Shown here piece by piece: positions 1-7,306 of a DNA stretch of 10,479 nt (position 1 is its first letter; each line of letters opens with the position of its first letter). This stretch comes from Candidatus Sumerlaeota bacterium (GTDB taxonomy: Bacteria > Sumerlaeota > Sumerlaeia > MVZB01 > JAJFLK01), in assembly GCA_021772735.1 (NCBI GenBank), contig JAJFLK010000259.1:1-10479 (forward strand), read 5' to 3'. The translations under genes were made by a program, and so were the position numbers. The notes under the pieces were generated by a model. The model saw only the letters and a list, made by a program, of their open reading frames with translations. It was not told where the DNA came from and did no database searches.

Positions 1-700
1 CCTCGTCTGAGGGATAGACTCGAACGCTGCCCATATATCCGGGTGAAGAGGACGGCCTCACGCTGACGCGGATCAGGTTCTTGTTCAGCGCGACGGCCGT
101 TGCGAGCGGCGCATAGGCATGCTGCTTATGATCGGGATCCCAGACGGCAGGGTAGCGTCCCTGGCGGGGGCCAAACGCCGACGCGTCGATGACGAAATCC
201 CCGGTCACTCGCCGAATCCCCTGGCCGGCGACCGCAGCGATCCAGCCGCGCAATACCGAGACCGGATTTTTCTGATTCAGGTACCGGCTGCTAAGGGTCG
301 GGTCGCCGTTGCTGCGCAGCACAAGCGATCCGTTCAGGACGCCCGATGCGTCGTCGAATCTTCCGACGCTGCCGAGCTCTGTTCGAAATCTGAATTCCGG
401 GCCAAGCTTATCCATCGCCATGGCGAATGTGATCAGTTTGCGATTCGAGGCCGGGATCAAGCGCTGATCCGGGTTCAGCTCAAGTACGGTCCGGCCGGTC
501 TCAAGATCGCGAACCAGAACCGACCATTGATGGCGCTGCTGCGTCTGTTCGCGGCGAACCCGGCCGAGCCATGCATCGATGGTTTTCGGTTCGGCGTCCC
601 CACATTGCGCCGGGGCGATCGCACCTTCGAAGGCGAGGAAACAAATCGCGAAGACGACCGTGAACCTCAAGGGTCGCTTGCGCGCGGCGGGAACGGGCAA
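1..700 (-). CDS. dacB: D-alanyl-D-alanine carboxypeptidase/endopeptidase, PBP4 type (peptidase S13), 3' end beyond window
   Basis: This is a periplasmic penicillin-binding protein that would trim or cleave peptidoglycan stem peptides. About 233 residues are visible; the C-terminal half lies beyond base 1. The N-terminus has a basic stretch (RKRPLR, residues 7-12) and a hydrophobic run (FTVVFAICFLAF, 13-24), consistent with a Sec signal peptide. The catalytic SxxK motif is at residues 85-88 in PASNRKLIT, the form usual for family S13. Further S13-like landmarks are SNGDPTLSS (130-138), WDPDHKQHAYAP (187-198) and ALNKNLIRV (204-212). The later SxN and KTG motifs would lie off the window and cannot be checked. 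I chose TTG at 700 because AAGGAG lies 8 bases upstream; TTG at 706 and GTG at 742 are in-frame alternatives. The gene follows the AAA+ ATPase gene by 80 bases. The family call is firm and the start less so. Confidence 0.88.
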   Translation of the reverse strand, partial: MPVPAARKRPLRFTVVFAICFLAFEGAIAPAQCGDAEPKTIDAWLGRVRREQTQQRHQWSVLVRDLETGRTVLELNPDQRLIPASNRKLITFAMAMDKLGPEFRFRTELGSVGRFDDASGVLNGSLVLRSNGDPTLSSRYLNQKNPVSVLRGWIAAVAGQGIRRVTGDFVIDASAFGPRQGRYPAVWDPDHKQHAYAPLATAVALNKNLIRVSVRPSSSPGYMGSVRVYPSDE

Positions 701-708
701 CGGCAAAA

Positions 709-714
709 CTCCTT
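709..714 (-). promoter_or_regulatory. Ribosome binding site of the S13 peptidase gene
   Basis: On the minus strand the sequence reads AAGGAG, a near-perfect Shine-Dalgarno. It sits 8 bases before TTG at 700 and only 2 bases before TTG at 706, which favours 700 as the start. No ATG lies in frame between the upstream stop and these codons. Confidence 0.55.
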
Positions 715-780
715 CAAGAATTCCCCGTCGGGGGGCTGCCACGCAATGGGGCGGTCATGTGATGCGTAGGGCGACGGCTT

Positions 781-2244
781 TCAATCCGTCATCATTGAAG
801 ACAATGCGTCCGTGTAAGTCACCGTGAGGCCCGCGTATTTTTTCGTCAGAAGGTAATTCTGATGAAGGCCCTCGACGACGAATTCCATGGCAAGCAGGAG
901 ATCCTCGGGAGCCTCGGGTTTCATCGTGCGCTTCGTGATGGCCTCGAGCTGGCCGACGGATCGCAATGCTCGCGTGTATTCGGCGTGATTGATCGAATCG
1001 CCCAGATCGAGCGTATTCCCCTGATCGAACCAGTCCATGATCGGTTTGAATTCGGCGAAGTCATGCTGTGATTCGCGGTCCGGCCGCCAGTTCGGGACGA
1101 ATTTACTGTTGAATTTCGTCTTGATCGCCTTGCCGACCAGGTGAAGCGCCACATTGCTGATGCCCTCCTGCTCGCCTTTGTAGATCAATTCGACTTTGCC
1201 GCTGATCGCCGAAGTCGCCGCAAAAAGATCGTGAACACGTCCGAGGCCCGCGGGCTCGCCGTGAACAAGCGCCCGTCTCTCGATCACGCTGGCGAGCGTC
1301 TCGAAAAAGGAGATCGACATGCGCGCCGAGACGCCCGAATTCTTATCGATATATTCGCTGCCGCGAGCCTCGATCGCCGTCAGTTCCACTAGCTCCCTGA
1401 GCAACGGCGCGATCGGTGCTGCGACTCCGCCCTCTCGGTCCGTCCAGGCCTCCTGGTCCGTGATCTGCATCCCGATCGCGACCGAGTCGGGATAATGCGT
1501 CATGATTTGTGCATCGATGCGATCCTTGAGCGGCGTGATGATGTTGCCCCGGTTCGTATAATCCTCGGGGTTGGCCGTATAAACGATCGCCAGATCGAGC
1601 GGCATGCGGATCGGAAAACCGCGAATTTGAACGTCGCGCTCTTCCATGATATTGAGCAGCCCGACCTGGATTCGCCCCTGTAAATCCGGCAGTTCGTTGA
1701 TCGAAAAAATCCCGCGGTTCGAGCGGGGAATAATACCGTAGTGGATGACATCTTCATCGGAGAGATCGAGCTTCCGCGATACGGCCTTGATGGGGTCCAC
1801 GTCACCGATTAGGTCGGCGATCGAGACATCCGGCGTGGCGAGTTTTTCCTGATACCGCGCCGACCGGCCGATCCATTCGATCTCGGTCTCCTCACCTTTT
1901 TCAGAGAGCTCGGCGCGGGCGAACTTCGTCAGAGGCTCCGAGGGGCAACTGCGCAGCGGACAGCCCCTGATCGCCGGGACGAATTCATCAAGCAGGTTGA
2001 TGAGCAGGCGTGCCAGGCGGGTCTTGGCCTGCCCGCGCAGGCCGAGCAGCAGAATATCGTGGCGCGCGAGGACCGCATTTTCGAGCTGTGGAATGACCGT
2101 CTGATCGTATCCGAGAATGCCGGGGAAAGGGTTCACGCCCTCGCGCAGCATGCGGATCAGGTTGCGGCGCATCTCATCCTTGACGGTTTCGGGTTTGTAT
2201 CCCGAGGCCTTCAATTCTCCGAGGGTTGAAGCAAGGTGGCTCAA
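781..2244 (-). CDS. ChlI/MoxR-like AAA+ ATPase (magnesium-chelatase subunit I-like)
   Basis: This is a 487-residue cytoplasmic AAA+ ATPase. Walker A is GLRGQAKT (68-75), preceded by a ChlI-like PGILGYDQTVIPQLENAVLARHDILLL stretch summarised at residues 41-67. The Walker B position reads GIFSINELPDL (178-188), with Asn183 where most AAA+ proteins have Asp and the catalytic Glu184 kept. Sensor 1 is in YTANPEDY (222-229), a probable arginine finger is Arg242 in PLKDRI, and GVSARMS (304-310) may hold the sensor 2 arginine. A segment between Walker A and B carries two cysteines (CPLRSC, 95-100). The family resembles magnesium-chelatase I and MoxR ATPases, which usually work with a VWA-domain partner; none is encoded next to it here, so its target is unknown. 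The start is TTG with GGGAG 10 bases upstream; an in-frame stop lies just above and no ATG is available. Chlorophyll synthesis is not implied. Confidence 0.85.
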   Translation of the reverse strand: MSHLASTLGELKASGYKPETVKDEMRRNLIRMLREGVNPFPGILGYDQTVIPQLENAVLARHDILLLGLRGQAKTRLARLLINLLDEFVPAIRGCPLRSCPSEPLTKFARAELSEKGEETEIEWIGRSARYQEKLATPDVSIADLIGDVDPIKAVSRKLDLSDEDVIHYGIIPRSNRGIFSINELPDLQGRIQVGLLNIMEERDVQIRGFPIRMPLDLAIVYTANPEDYTNRGNIITPLKDRIDAQIMTHYPDSVAIGMQITDQEAWTDREGGVAAPIAPLLRELVELTAIEARGSEYIDKNSGVSARMSISFFETLASVIERRALVHGEPAGLGRVHDLFAATSAISGKVELIYKGEQEGISNVALHLVGKAIKTKFNSKFVPNWRPDRESQHDFAEFKPIMDWFDQGNTLDLGDSINHAEYTRALRSVGQLEAITKRTMKPEAPEDLLLAMEFVVEGLHQNYLLTKKYAGLTVTYTDALSSMMTD

Positions 2245-2322
2245 GGCGAGGGCGCTCCCATTATTGAGATTCTAAATTGCGTGCGTTCGATGTCGGGCAA
2301 TGTACGTGGTCTGAGAAGGGTC

Positions 2323-2360
2323 GTCGTGGTCAAGCTCGACCATGGCGATTTTACCACGAC
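2323..2360 (-). repeat. Inverted repeat after the TolC-like gene, possible weak terminator stem
   Basis: GTCGTGGT (2323-2330) is exactly complementary to ACCACGAC (2353-2360), giving an 8-bp stem with a 22-base loop. It begins 21 bases past the stop codon of the TolC-like gene in the direction of transcription, a sensible place for a terminator. It has no following T-run and the loop is long, so a regulatory role is only a guess. Confidence 0.3.
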
Positions 2361-2381
2361 CGAGCGCATGTGCGAATGGAT

Positions 2382-4112
2382 TTATTCGAAACCGATCGGG
2401 AACAATACGCGCTCGGAGGCGGGTCGAAGATCGGGCGATGCGACGATCACGCCGTATGTGCCCAGCAGGGTTCCACGCGCGCGCTCCAGGGCGATCTCGG
2501 CCTTGTTGTAATCCGCGATGGCCCGGATGTAGGCCTCTTCGCCCTCGGCCAGATCTTCCTGGAATTCGAGGACCTGGAACGACGTCGATATCCCGACATC
2601 GAAGCGCTTCTTTTCTGCGTTCAGGTTGGCCTGCTCGCTTTCGACCCTGGAGTGCGTGATCTCTATCCGCTGGCGCGAAGTTTCGAGTTCGCGCACAGCC
2701 TGGCGCACTTCGAAGACCACCTGGTCCCGCACGTCCTGGAGCCTCTCGGCCTCGCCGTCGAGCTGCGCGATGGCGAGGTTTTGTCCGAATCGCGCTGCGC
2801 GGTTTTGAAAGGGAAAACGAAATTCCATGCCGAGGATGAAGTTCTGGAAGTCGAACGTCGTGGCGTTTTCAAATGCCTTCGTGCCGTCCGAATCGAGGCC
2901 GCTGAACCGTGCCGAGCCGATCACGTCGAGACTGGGCTTGCGACTGTCCTTGGCCTTCTCGACCTCAAGTTCGCGCCGATAAACTTGGCGATATTGAGCC
3001 CGGATTACAGGCCGATCCTGCAATGCCTCGTCGATGATCTGCTCCCGGTCGATCTCGATCTCACGCCAAGTCAACTCCTGAGTCGGGAGGAGTTCCAAGT
3101 CCCAGGCCGGACTGTAATCCTGGAAGAGGACGAGGCGCTTGAGGCGATCCTCGGCATCGCGGACCTGCTGGCGAGCGCGGATGACGAACTCGCGCCGCTC
3201 TTCGACGCGCGCGCGGGCCTGGAGTTCATCAGTCGGCGCCATGACGCCGGCCTTGACCTTTGCCGCGTTGATTCGCAGCAGGTCCATCGCGGCAAGCATC
3301 GAGATGACTTTGACGTCGTAACTCTTGACCGCGAAGACCAGATCCCAATACGCCTGGAGTGACTCGCTGACCTGATCCAGGATTTCTGCTTCGAAGTTTG
3401 CCGCCGAAGCTTCGGCGTCAAGCTGCGAGATGTGAATATCGATGTTCGTGATTTTCGGCCCGAACCCCTGCAAGAGCGGCTGGCGCAGTTGCGCGGTGAA
3501 AGCCTGCGTGATGGTCGGGTTGATCGTGGAGAAGGCGAAGATCTGGCTCAGGCGGTTATACGTGTAGCCGAGCGAAACCGTCGCGCCGGTCGGCAGGAGC
3601 TGAGAGGCGGTGATGCCGTAATCGCGCTCGCGGCGGACCGCCGCCGATAGCGCCGACGCCGTCTGCACCTTGGATTTGGAGACTTCGGCCGTGCCCTCGA
3701 AGACAAGATCGTAAATGCTCTTGGAGATCGGAATCTGTGCCTGGGCGGCGTTCAGCGTATAGCCCTCAATCCGGATCGAACGGTTGTGGCTCAGCGTCTG
3801 GCGGGTAATATCGGCCAGGCCCACGGCGAGCGGCTCGGGGCCATAGAGGTTCTTGTCCGCCTCGCTGAGCGACTCGTATCCGGTCGCGGTCGTCACGTCG
3901 GTCAGCGTTTCGGGATACGAGGAGACCTCACCGGCGGAGCGTATGCCCTCGCCCGCGGGCTGCGGAGGCCCCTCGGCCAGGGCCGCTTCTGCGATCTGGA
4001 ACTGGAAATCAGGATAGGTCTTGAGCGATCTGCACCCGGCCAGCGGCACGATCAACAAGGCAAGGCCTGCGGCGAGCGCCCGTGCGGGCTTCAACTTCAA
4101 CTTGGTCAACAT
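2382..4112 (-). CDS. TolC-family outer-membrane efflux lipoprotein
   Basis: This 576-residue protein would form a trimeric outer-membrane channel for efflux or type I secretion. The N-terminus is a lipoprotein signal peptide: basic residues (KLKLKPAR), a hydrophobic run (12-24) and lipobox LAGC with Cys27; Arg at the next position is compatible with outer-membrane sorting. Two OEP repeats follow, roughly residues 95-330 and 350-555. TolC-like landmarks are SQLLPTGATVSLGY (170-183), LRQPLLQGFG (209-218), YWDLVFAVKSYDVK (255-268), KVKAGVMAPTDELQARARVEER (285-306) and RFDVGISTSFQVLEFQEDLAEGEEAYIRAIADYNKA (503-538). Long heptad-like helical stretches rich in Glu, Arg and Ala match the tunnel helices. 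The start is ATG with a GGAGG 14 bases upstream, rather distant. No membrane-fusion protein, RND or ABC transporter gene lies beside it, so the cargo cannot be inferred. The family call is strong. Confidence 0.9.
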   Translation of the reverse strand: MLTKLKLKPARALAAGLALLIVPLAGCRSLKTYPDFQFQIAEAALAEGPPQPAGEGIRSAGEVSSYPETLTDVTTATGYESLSEADKNLYGPEPLAVGLADITRQTLSHNRSIRIEGYTLNAAQAQIPISKSIYDLVFEGTAEVSKSKVQTASALSAAVRRERDYGITASQLLPTGATVSLGYTYNRLSQIFAFSTINPTITQAFTAQLRQPLLQGFGPKITNIDIHISQLDAEASAANFEAEILDQVSESLQAYWDLVFAVKSYDVKVISMLAAMDLLRINAAKVKAGVMAPTDELQARARVEERREFVIRARQQVRDAEDRLKRLVLFQDYSPAWDLELLPTQELTWREIEIDREQIIDEALQDRPVIRAQYRQVYRRELEVEKAKDSRKPSLDVIGSARFSGLDSDGTKAFENATTFDFQNFILGMEFRFPFQNRAARFGQNLAIAQLDGEAERLQDVRDQVVFEVRQAVRELETSRQRIEITHSRVESEQANLNAEKKRFDVGISTSFQVLEFQEDLAEGEEAYIRAIADYNKAEIALERARGTLLGTYGVIVASPDLRPASERVLFPIGFE

Positions 4113-4156
4113 CTGCTTAGGCTTCCCCTCCGAGCCGGTCTGCCAACGTTATTGCG

Positions 4157-4184
4157 GAAAAATGAGGGACAGTCACCTATTTTC
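4157..4184. repeat. Short self-complementary REP-like element
   Basis: The stretch reads GAAAAATGAGG, then GACAGTCA, then CCTATTTTC. Its ends are nearly complementary (GAAAAAT with ATTTTC, AGG with CCT), allowing an imperfect hairpin. From memory, the minus-strand reading AAAATAGGTGACTGTCCC resembles a sequence that recurs in many bacterial genomes, often near RAYT-type (TnpA_REP) transposase genes. Only one copy is visible and there is no transposase gene here. It lies in the spacer upstream of the TolC-like gene. Confidence 0.4.
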
Positions 4185-4293
4185 GGCGCGCCTGCGGCCC
4201 GTAGCAAGAAATGACCGATGTGGGACAACCGAAGTTTGGCCGAGTCCGACCGATGGCTAGTGTTCGGCGGGGCCCGCCGGGCCTGCCTTGGTG

Positions 4294-5694
4294 TTAGTTC
4301 ATAACGGGAAAGAAGATGTCGCCTCTGCTGATCGTGCCGTTCGTCGGGTCGTATTGCACGGTGGCCTTGTTATCAATGCGGTCGGGCCCGATCGAATAGA
4401 CGACAGGCTCCCATCCATACCCGCCGCCGGATTCGTCGAACCTGTCCACCAGCGCCTCGGGCAGATATTCGGGGACGAGCGCCTCAATCGACGGCGCGGC
4501 CTGGACGCTCTCCAGTTTGTAGACGCGCTTCGCGGCTTCGATCCGCGCGAGATCAAGCTTGGCCAGCGCGGATGCTTCTCGCGTTGTCGCCTCAAGAAAG
4601 TTCGGGATCGCGATGCTGTAAAGTTTTGCGCGATTATATTCCAAAAGTGTCCGGGGAATCAGACGCGCTTTCCATCCACCCCGTTTTGGATCTATCCAAA
4701 ACTCCGCTCTCTTGTACTCCCGCGTGTGGGCTCTGGCTTGCTGGTACTCCGGGCTCCCCACCTTTAACGTCGGGAGTCTGTGAGCCTCGATTGCCTCCGC
4801 GTAGATAAGCAATTTGATCGCGTGGAGTTCGCTCGTCGATTTGTTTTCCATCTCGATATTCATCCCACCGAGTCGAAAGGAGACGAGTTGGCCGACCGTG
4901 TCCAGCGCCACGATCGGAATTTCGGGGGGGAAGAAGTAGATCCCGCCACTCTGCTCAGTGATCGCGTTAAGGCTTTGGCGAATCCGCGGTGCGTCGTCGC
5001 ACACCTCGACGATTGCGTGCCAATTGTTTGAGGCAATGGCCAGCACGGCGATTCCGATCAGATTCGTGATCATCCATGAGTGGCGGTTGGTCCTCGTCGC
5101 ACGGACCATCAGTTCGCTGGTCCGGAGTGCCGAGTCGAAATCTCCCTTCGAAGCTTCAACGCGGCTGCGTATGCCGAGCAGCTTTACCGCCGTCTGAATA
5201 ATCAGGAAGTTCGGTCGGGGAGCCATGCCGTTTGCATCAGGTTCGCCGCAAGGACGATTCGAGTCGATCACGTAATCCGGCCTACGGACGAGTGCTTCGA
5301 ATGCGGCCAGGGCGGGCGCGTATTTCGTGATCTTTTCCTCGAGCTGCCCCATTTCCACTGGACTTTCTTCCCCGTGCCATCCGGACCTCGCGAAGTCTTT
5401 ATACTTGAGCGCGAGATCAAAGACCTCGTTGTCTGCGCCTCTGGCCACTTCGAAGGCCTCGGCAAAAGCGCAGGCGGCGGCGACGGTCTCATCGCTCGGC
5501 GGTCTGATCTTGAGCGCCTCGGATACATCGACAGGATCGTTCAGCCAGCTCGTGTATTGGGCCTTCATCTCGGGCGTCCACCCCTGGAACATGGTCCTTT
5601 TCAACTGCACCTTTAACAGAGTCGAGCTTAGGAACAGAAATACAGCGATGACGGCTACGACAATCGCGAGCCGCTTTAGGATTTTCTTCTTCAT
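4294..5694 (-). CDS. Membrane-anchored protein of unknown function with pilin/GspG-like C-terminal module
   Basis: I do not recognise a named family for this 466-residue protein. It begins with a basic cluster (MKKKILKR) and one strong hydrophobic segment (residues 9-27), so it is probably anchored in the inner membrane with the rest outside. The middle, about 40-350, is mainly helical and of unknown role; a moderately hydrophobic stretch (211-221) is probably a buried helix. The last 107 residues resemble a type II secretion pseudopilin. SIAIPNFLEATTREASALAK (360-379) looks like the lower half of a pilin N-terminal helix. PSIEALVPEYLP (401-412) and SIGPDRIDNKATVQYDPTNGT (434-454) look like the GspG globular part. 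No prepilin leader precedes that helix. Similar architectures are, to my knowledge, common among uncharacterised planctomycete proteins. The ATG start is fixed by MKKK and the hydrophobic segment; its Shine-Dalgarno is weak. It stands alone, 132 bases after trkH and 181 before the TolC-like gene. Confidence 0.8.
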   Translation of the reverse strand: MKKKILKRLAIVVAVIAVFLFLSSTLLKVQLKRTMFQGWTPEMKAQYTSWLNDPVDVSEALKIRPPSDETVAAACAFAEAFEVARGADNEVFDLALKYKDFARSGWHGEESPVEMGQLEEKITKYAPALAAFEALVRRPDYVIDSNRPCGEPDANGMAPRPNFLIIQTAVKLLGIRSRVEASKGDFDSALRTSELMVRATRTNRHSWMITNLIGIAVLAIASNNWHAIVEVCDDAPRIRQSLNAITEQSGGIYFFPPEIPIVALDTVGQLVSFRLGGMNIEMENKSTSELHAIKLLIYAEAIEAHRLPTLKVGSPEYQQARAHTREYKRAEFWIDPKRGGWKARLIPRTLLEYNRAKLYSIAIPNFLEATTREASALAKLDLARIEAAKRVYKLESVQAAPSIEALVPEYLPEALVDRFDESGGGYGWEPVVYSIGPDRIDNKATVQYDPTNGTISRGDIFFPVMN

Positions 5695-5826
5695 TTACTT
5701 ACACACTTGCCTGCTAGTCTGGATTGAGGGCCTGGGGGCGAGTCCACCGGCACTTGCTAATAAGAGGACGCAGTTTTCCCCATGTGTTTGAAGAAGAATG
5801 ACGCCCCGGCTCTTGCGCCGCTCCCG

Positions 5827-7293
5827 CTACTCCACCTTCCAGAAGCGGGGGAAGAACAGGACCATGATCGAATACAGTTCGAGGCGGCCGAGGACCATGA
5901 TGAGCGAGAGGAGCCATTTCGATGCGGGTGTGAAGAAGCCGTAATTCGAAGTCGCCGAGACCTGGCCGAATCCGGGACCGATATTATTGAGCGTCGCGTT
6001 GACGACCGAGAGCGACGTCATCAGATCCATCTGCCGATTGTCCGTCACGCCGATGAGGATCGTTCCCGCGGCGAAGACCAGCATCCAGAGCACGAGGAAC
6101 CCGAGCGTGGTCTGTTGCAAGTTATCGGGCAGGATCGTGTCGCCCATCTTGATTTTGCGAATCGTTCGAGGCCGATAGATTTTTTCGACGTTCGCCCTGC
6201 CGATCTTGACCAGCGTGATCCATCGCATGACTTTCATGCCGCCGCCCGTCGAGCCGGCACAGCCGCCGATGAACATCAGGCAGAAGATGAGCGCTTTGAT
6301 GCCGGCGGGCCAGGGCTCGAAGTCTCCAGTGACAAACCCCGTTGTCGTCATGATCGAGAGCACCGTGAAGACGGCATTGCGCAGGCAGTCCTCGAAAGTC
6401 TCGTATGCGGAATTGCGATACAGCCCGAGCGTAATTGCGGCCGAGCTGACCGCGATGATCCCGAAGTAAACACGCCACTCGTAATCCTTGAACAAGTTGC
6501 GGTTGCGCCCGCGGAAGAATCCGTACATCAGCGCGAAGTTCGTCCCGGCCAGGAACATGAAGACGATGAGGATCACTTCGATGGCGACGCTGTCGAACGA
6601 GGCGATGCTTGCGTTGCGCGTCGAGAATCCGCCCGTCGCCAGCGTGCCGAACGTGTGGCACAGGGCGTCGAAGAAATTCATTCCCGCGATCATCAGCGCG
6701 GCGGTCTCGGCGATCGTGTATCCAATGTAGAGTTTGTAGAGAAGCTGGGCGGTGTCTTTGATCCTCGGCGTCAGGCCGTCTTTGACCGGGCCGGTGACTT
6801 CGGATTTGACAAGCGCCCGCCCGCCCGCGCCGAGGAACGGCAGGATCGCGACGAACAACATGACGATCCCAAGGCCGCCGAGCCAATGGGTGAAACTGCG
6901 CCAGAACAGAATGCCCTTGGGGACGCTTTCAATATCGCTCAGCACCGAGGCGCCGGTCGTCGTCAGGCCGGACATGGATTCGAAATAGCAATCGGCGAAC
7001 GTCGGCATTTCCGCCAGATCGGCGAAGTAATACGGCAGGGCGCCGAACAGCGCGGAGACGAGCCAGCCCAGGCCGACGATGGCGGTGGCTTCGCGTTTAA
7101 AGATTTCCTGCTTCTTGCGGCTGCCCCAGAAAAATATCGCACCACCGAAGGCGACCGTGATCAAACACGATACGATCAGCGCCCATTGGGCTCCATCGGC
7201 GTAATAAAAACTCCAAAGCACCGACGGCAGCATTGATGCGCCGAAGATGGCGAGAAGCAGGCCAAGCAGGCGGGCGATGACTCGGAAGTTCAC
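5827..7293 (-). CDS. trkH: Trk/Ktr potassium uptake system, membrane subunit TrkH
   Basis: This 488-residue integral membrane protein is the potassium-translocating subunit, working as a dimer gated by TrkA in the inner membrane. The four pore-loop repeats of the superfamily are all visible with their selectivity glycines: TTTGAS (111-116), LATGGF (218-223), TTTGFV (316-321) and NNIGPGF (436-442). The glycine-rich stretch CAGSTGGGMKVMR (345-357) matches the intramembrane gating loop region, and the C-terminal MVLGRLELYSIMVLF (467-480) is typical of the family. The length is as expected and nothing looks broken. The start is GTG with GAGG 11 bases upstream, 13 bases after the trkA stop, so the two genes are very probably co-transcribed and translated at matched levels. 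Glycine in all four filters predicts potassium selectivity; some relatives carry sodium too. Confidence 0.96.
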   Translation of the reverse strand: MNFRVIARLLGLLLAIFGASMLPSVLWSFYYADGAQWALIVSCLITVAFGGAIFFWGSRKKQEIFKREATAIVGLGWLVSALFGALPYYFADLAEMPTFADCYFESMSGLTTTGASVLSDIESVPKGILFWRSFTHWLGGLGIVMLFVAILPFLGAGGRALVKSEVTGPVKDGLTPRIKDTAQLLYKLYIGYTIAETAALMIAGMNFFDALCHTFGTLATGGFSTRNASIASFDSVAIEVILIVFMFLAGTNFALMYGFFRGRNRNLFKDYEWRVYFGIIAVSSAAITLGLYRNSAYETFEDCLRNAVFTVLSIMTTTGFVTGDFEPWPAGIKALIFCLMFIGGCAGSTGGGMKVMRWITLVKIGRANVEKIYRPRTIRKIKMGDTILPDNLQQTTLGFLVLWMLVFAAGTILIGVTDNRQMDLMTSLSVVNATLNNIGPGFGQVSATSNYGFFTPASKWLLSLIMVLGRLELYSIMVLFFPRFWKVE

Positions 7294-7306
7294 GCTTGGG
7301 CTTGCC

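Noticed and set aside
119..769. A 216-codon plus-strand frame at the left edge
   Set aside because: The opposite strand encodes a convincing S13 peptidase with signal peptide and SxxK motif across the same bases.
2277..3362. A 361-codon open frame on the plus strand
   Set aside because: It lies antisense to the TolC-like gene, which has strong family motifs. Its own translation is low in recognisable features and fits a GC-driven shadow frame.
4271..4283. GC palindrome as an intrinsic terminator of the unassigned gene
   Set aside because: The stem is only 5 bp with a 3-base loop and is not followed by a T-run on the minus strand, so it is reported only as local structure.
5695..5826. Promoter for the unassigned gene or terminator for trkH
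   Set aside because: I saw no convincing -35/-10 pair and only a 4-bp stem after the trkH stop; neither can be supported.
5782..7236. A 484-codon open frame on the plus strand
   Set aside because: It is antisense to trkH. The translation is overloaded with Arg, Glu, Asp and His, has no domain motifs, and mirrors a clear TrkH with all four filter repeats.
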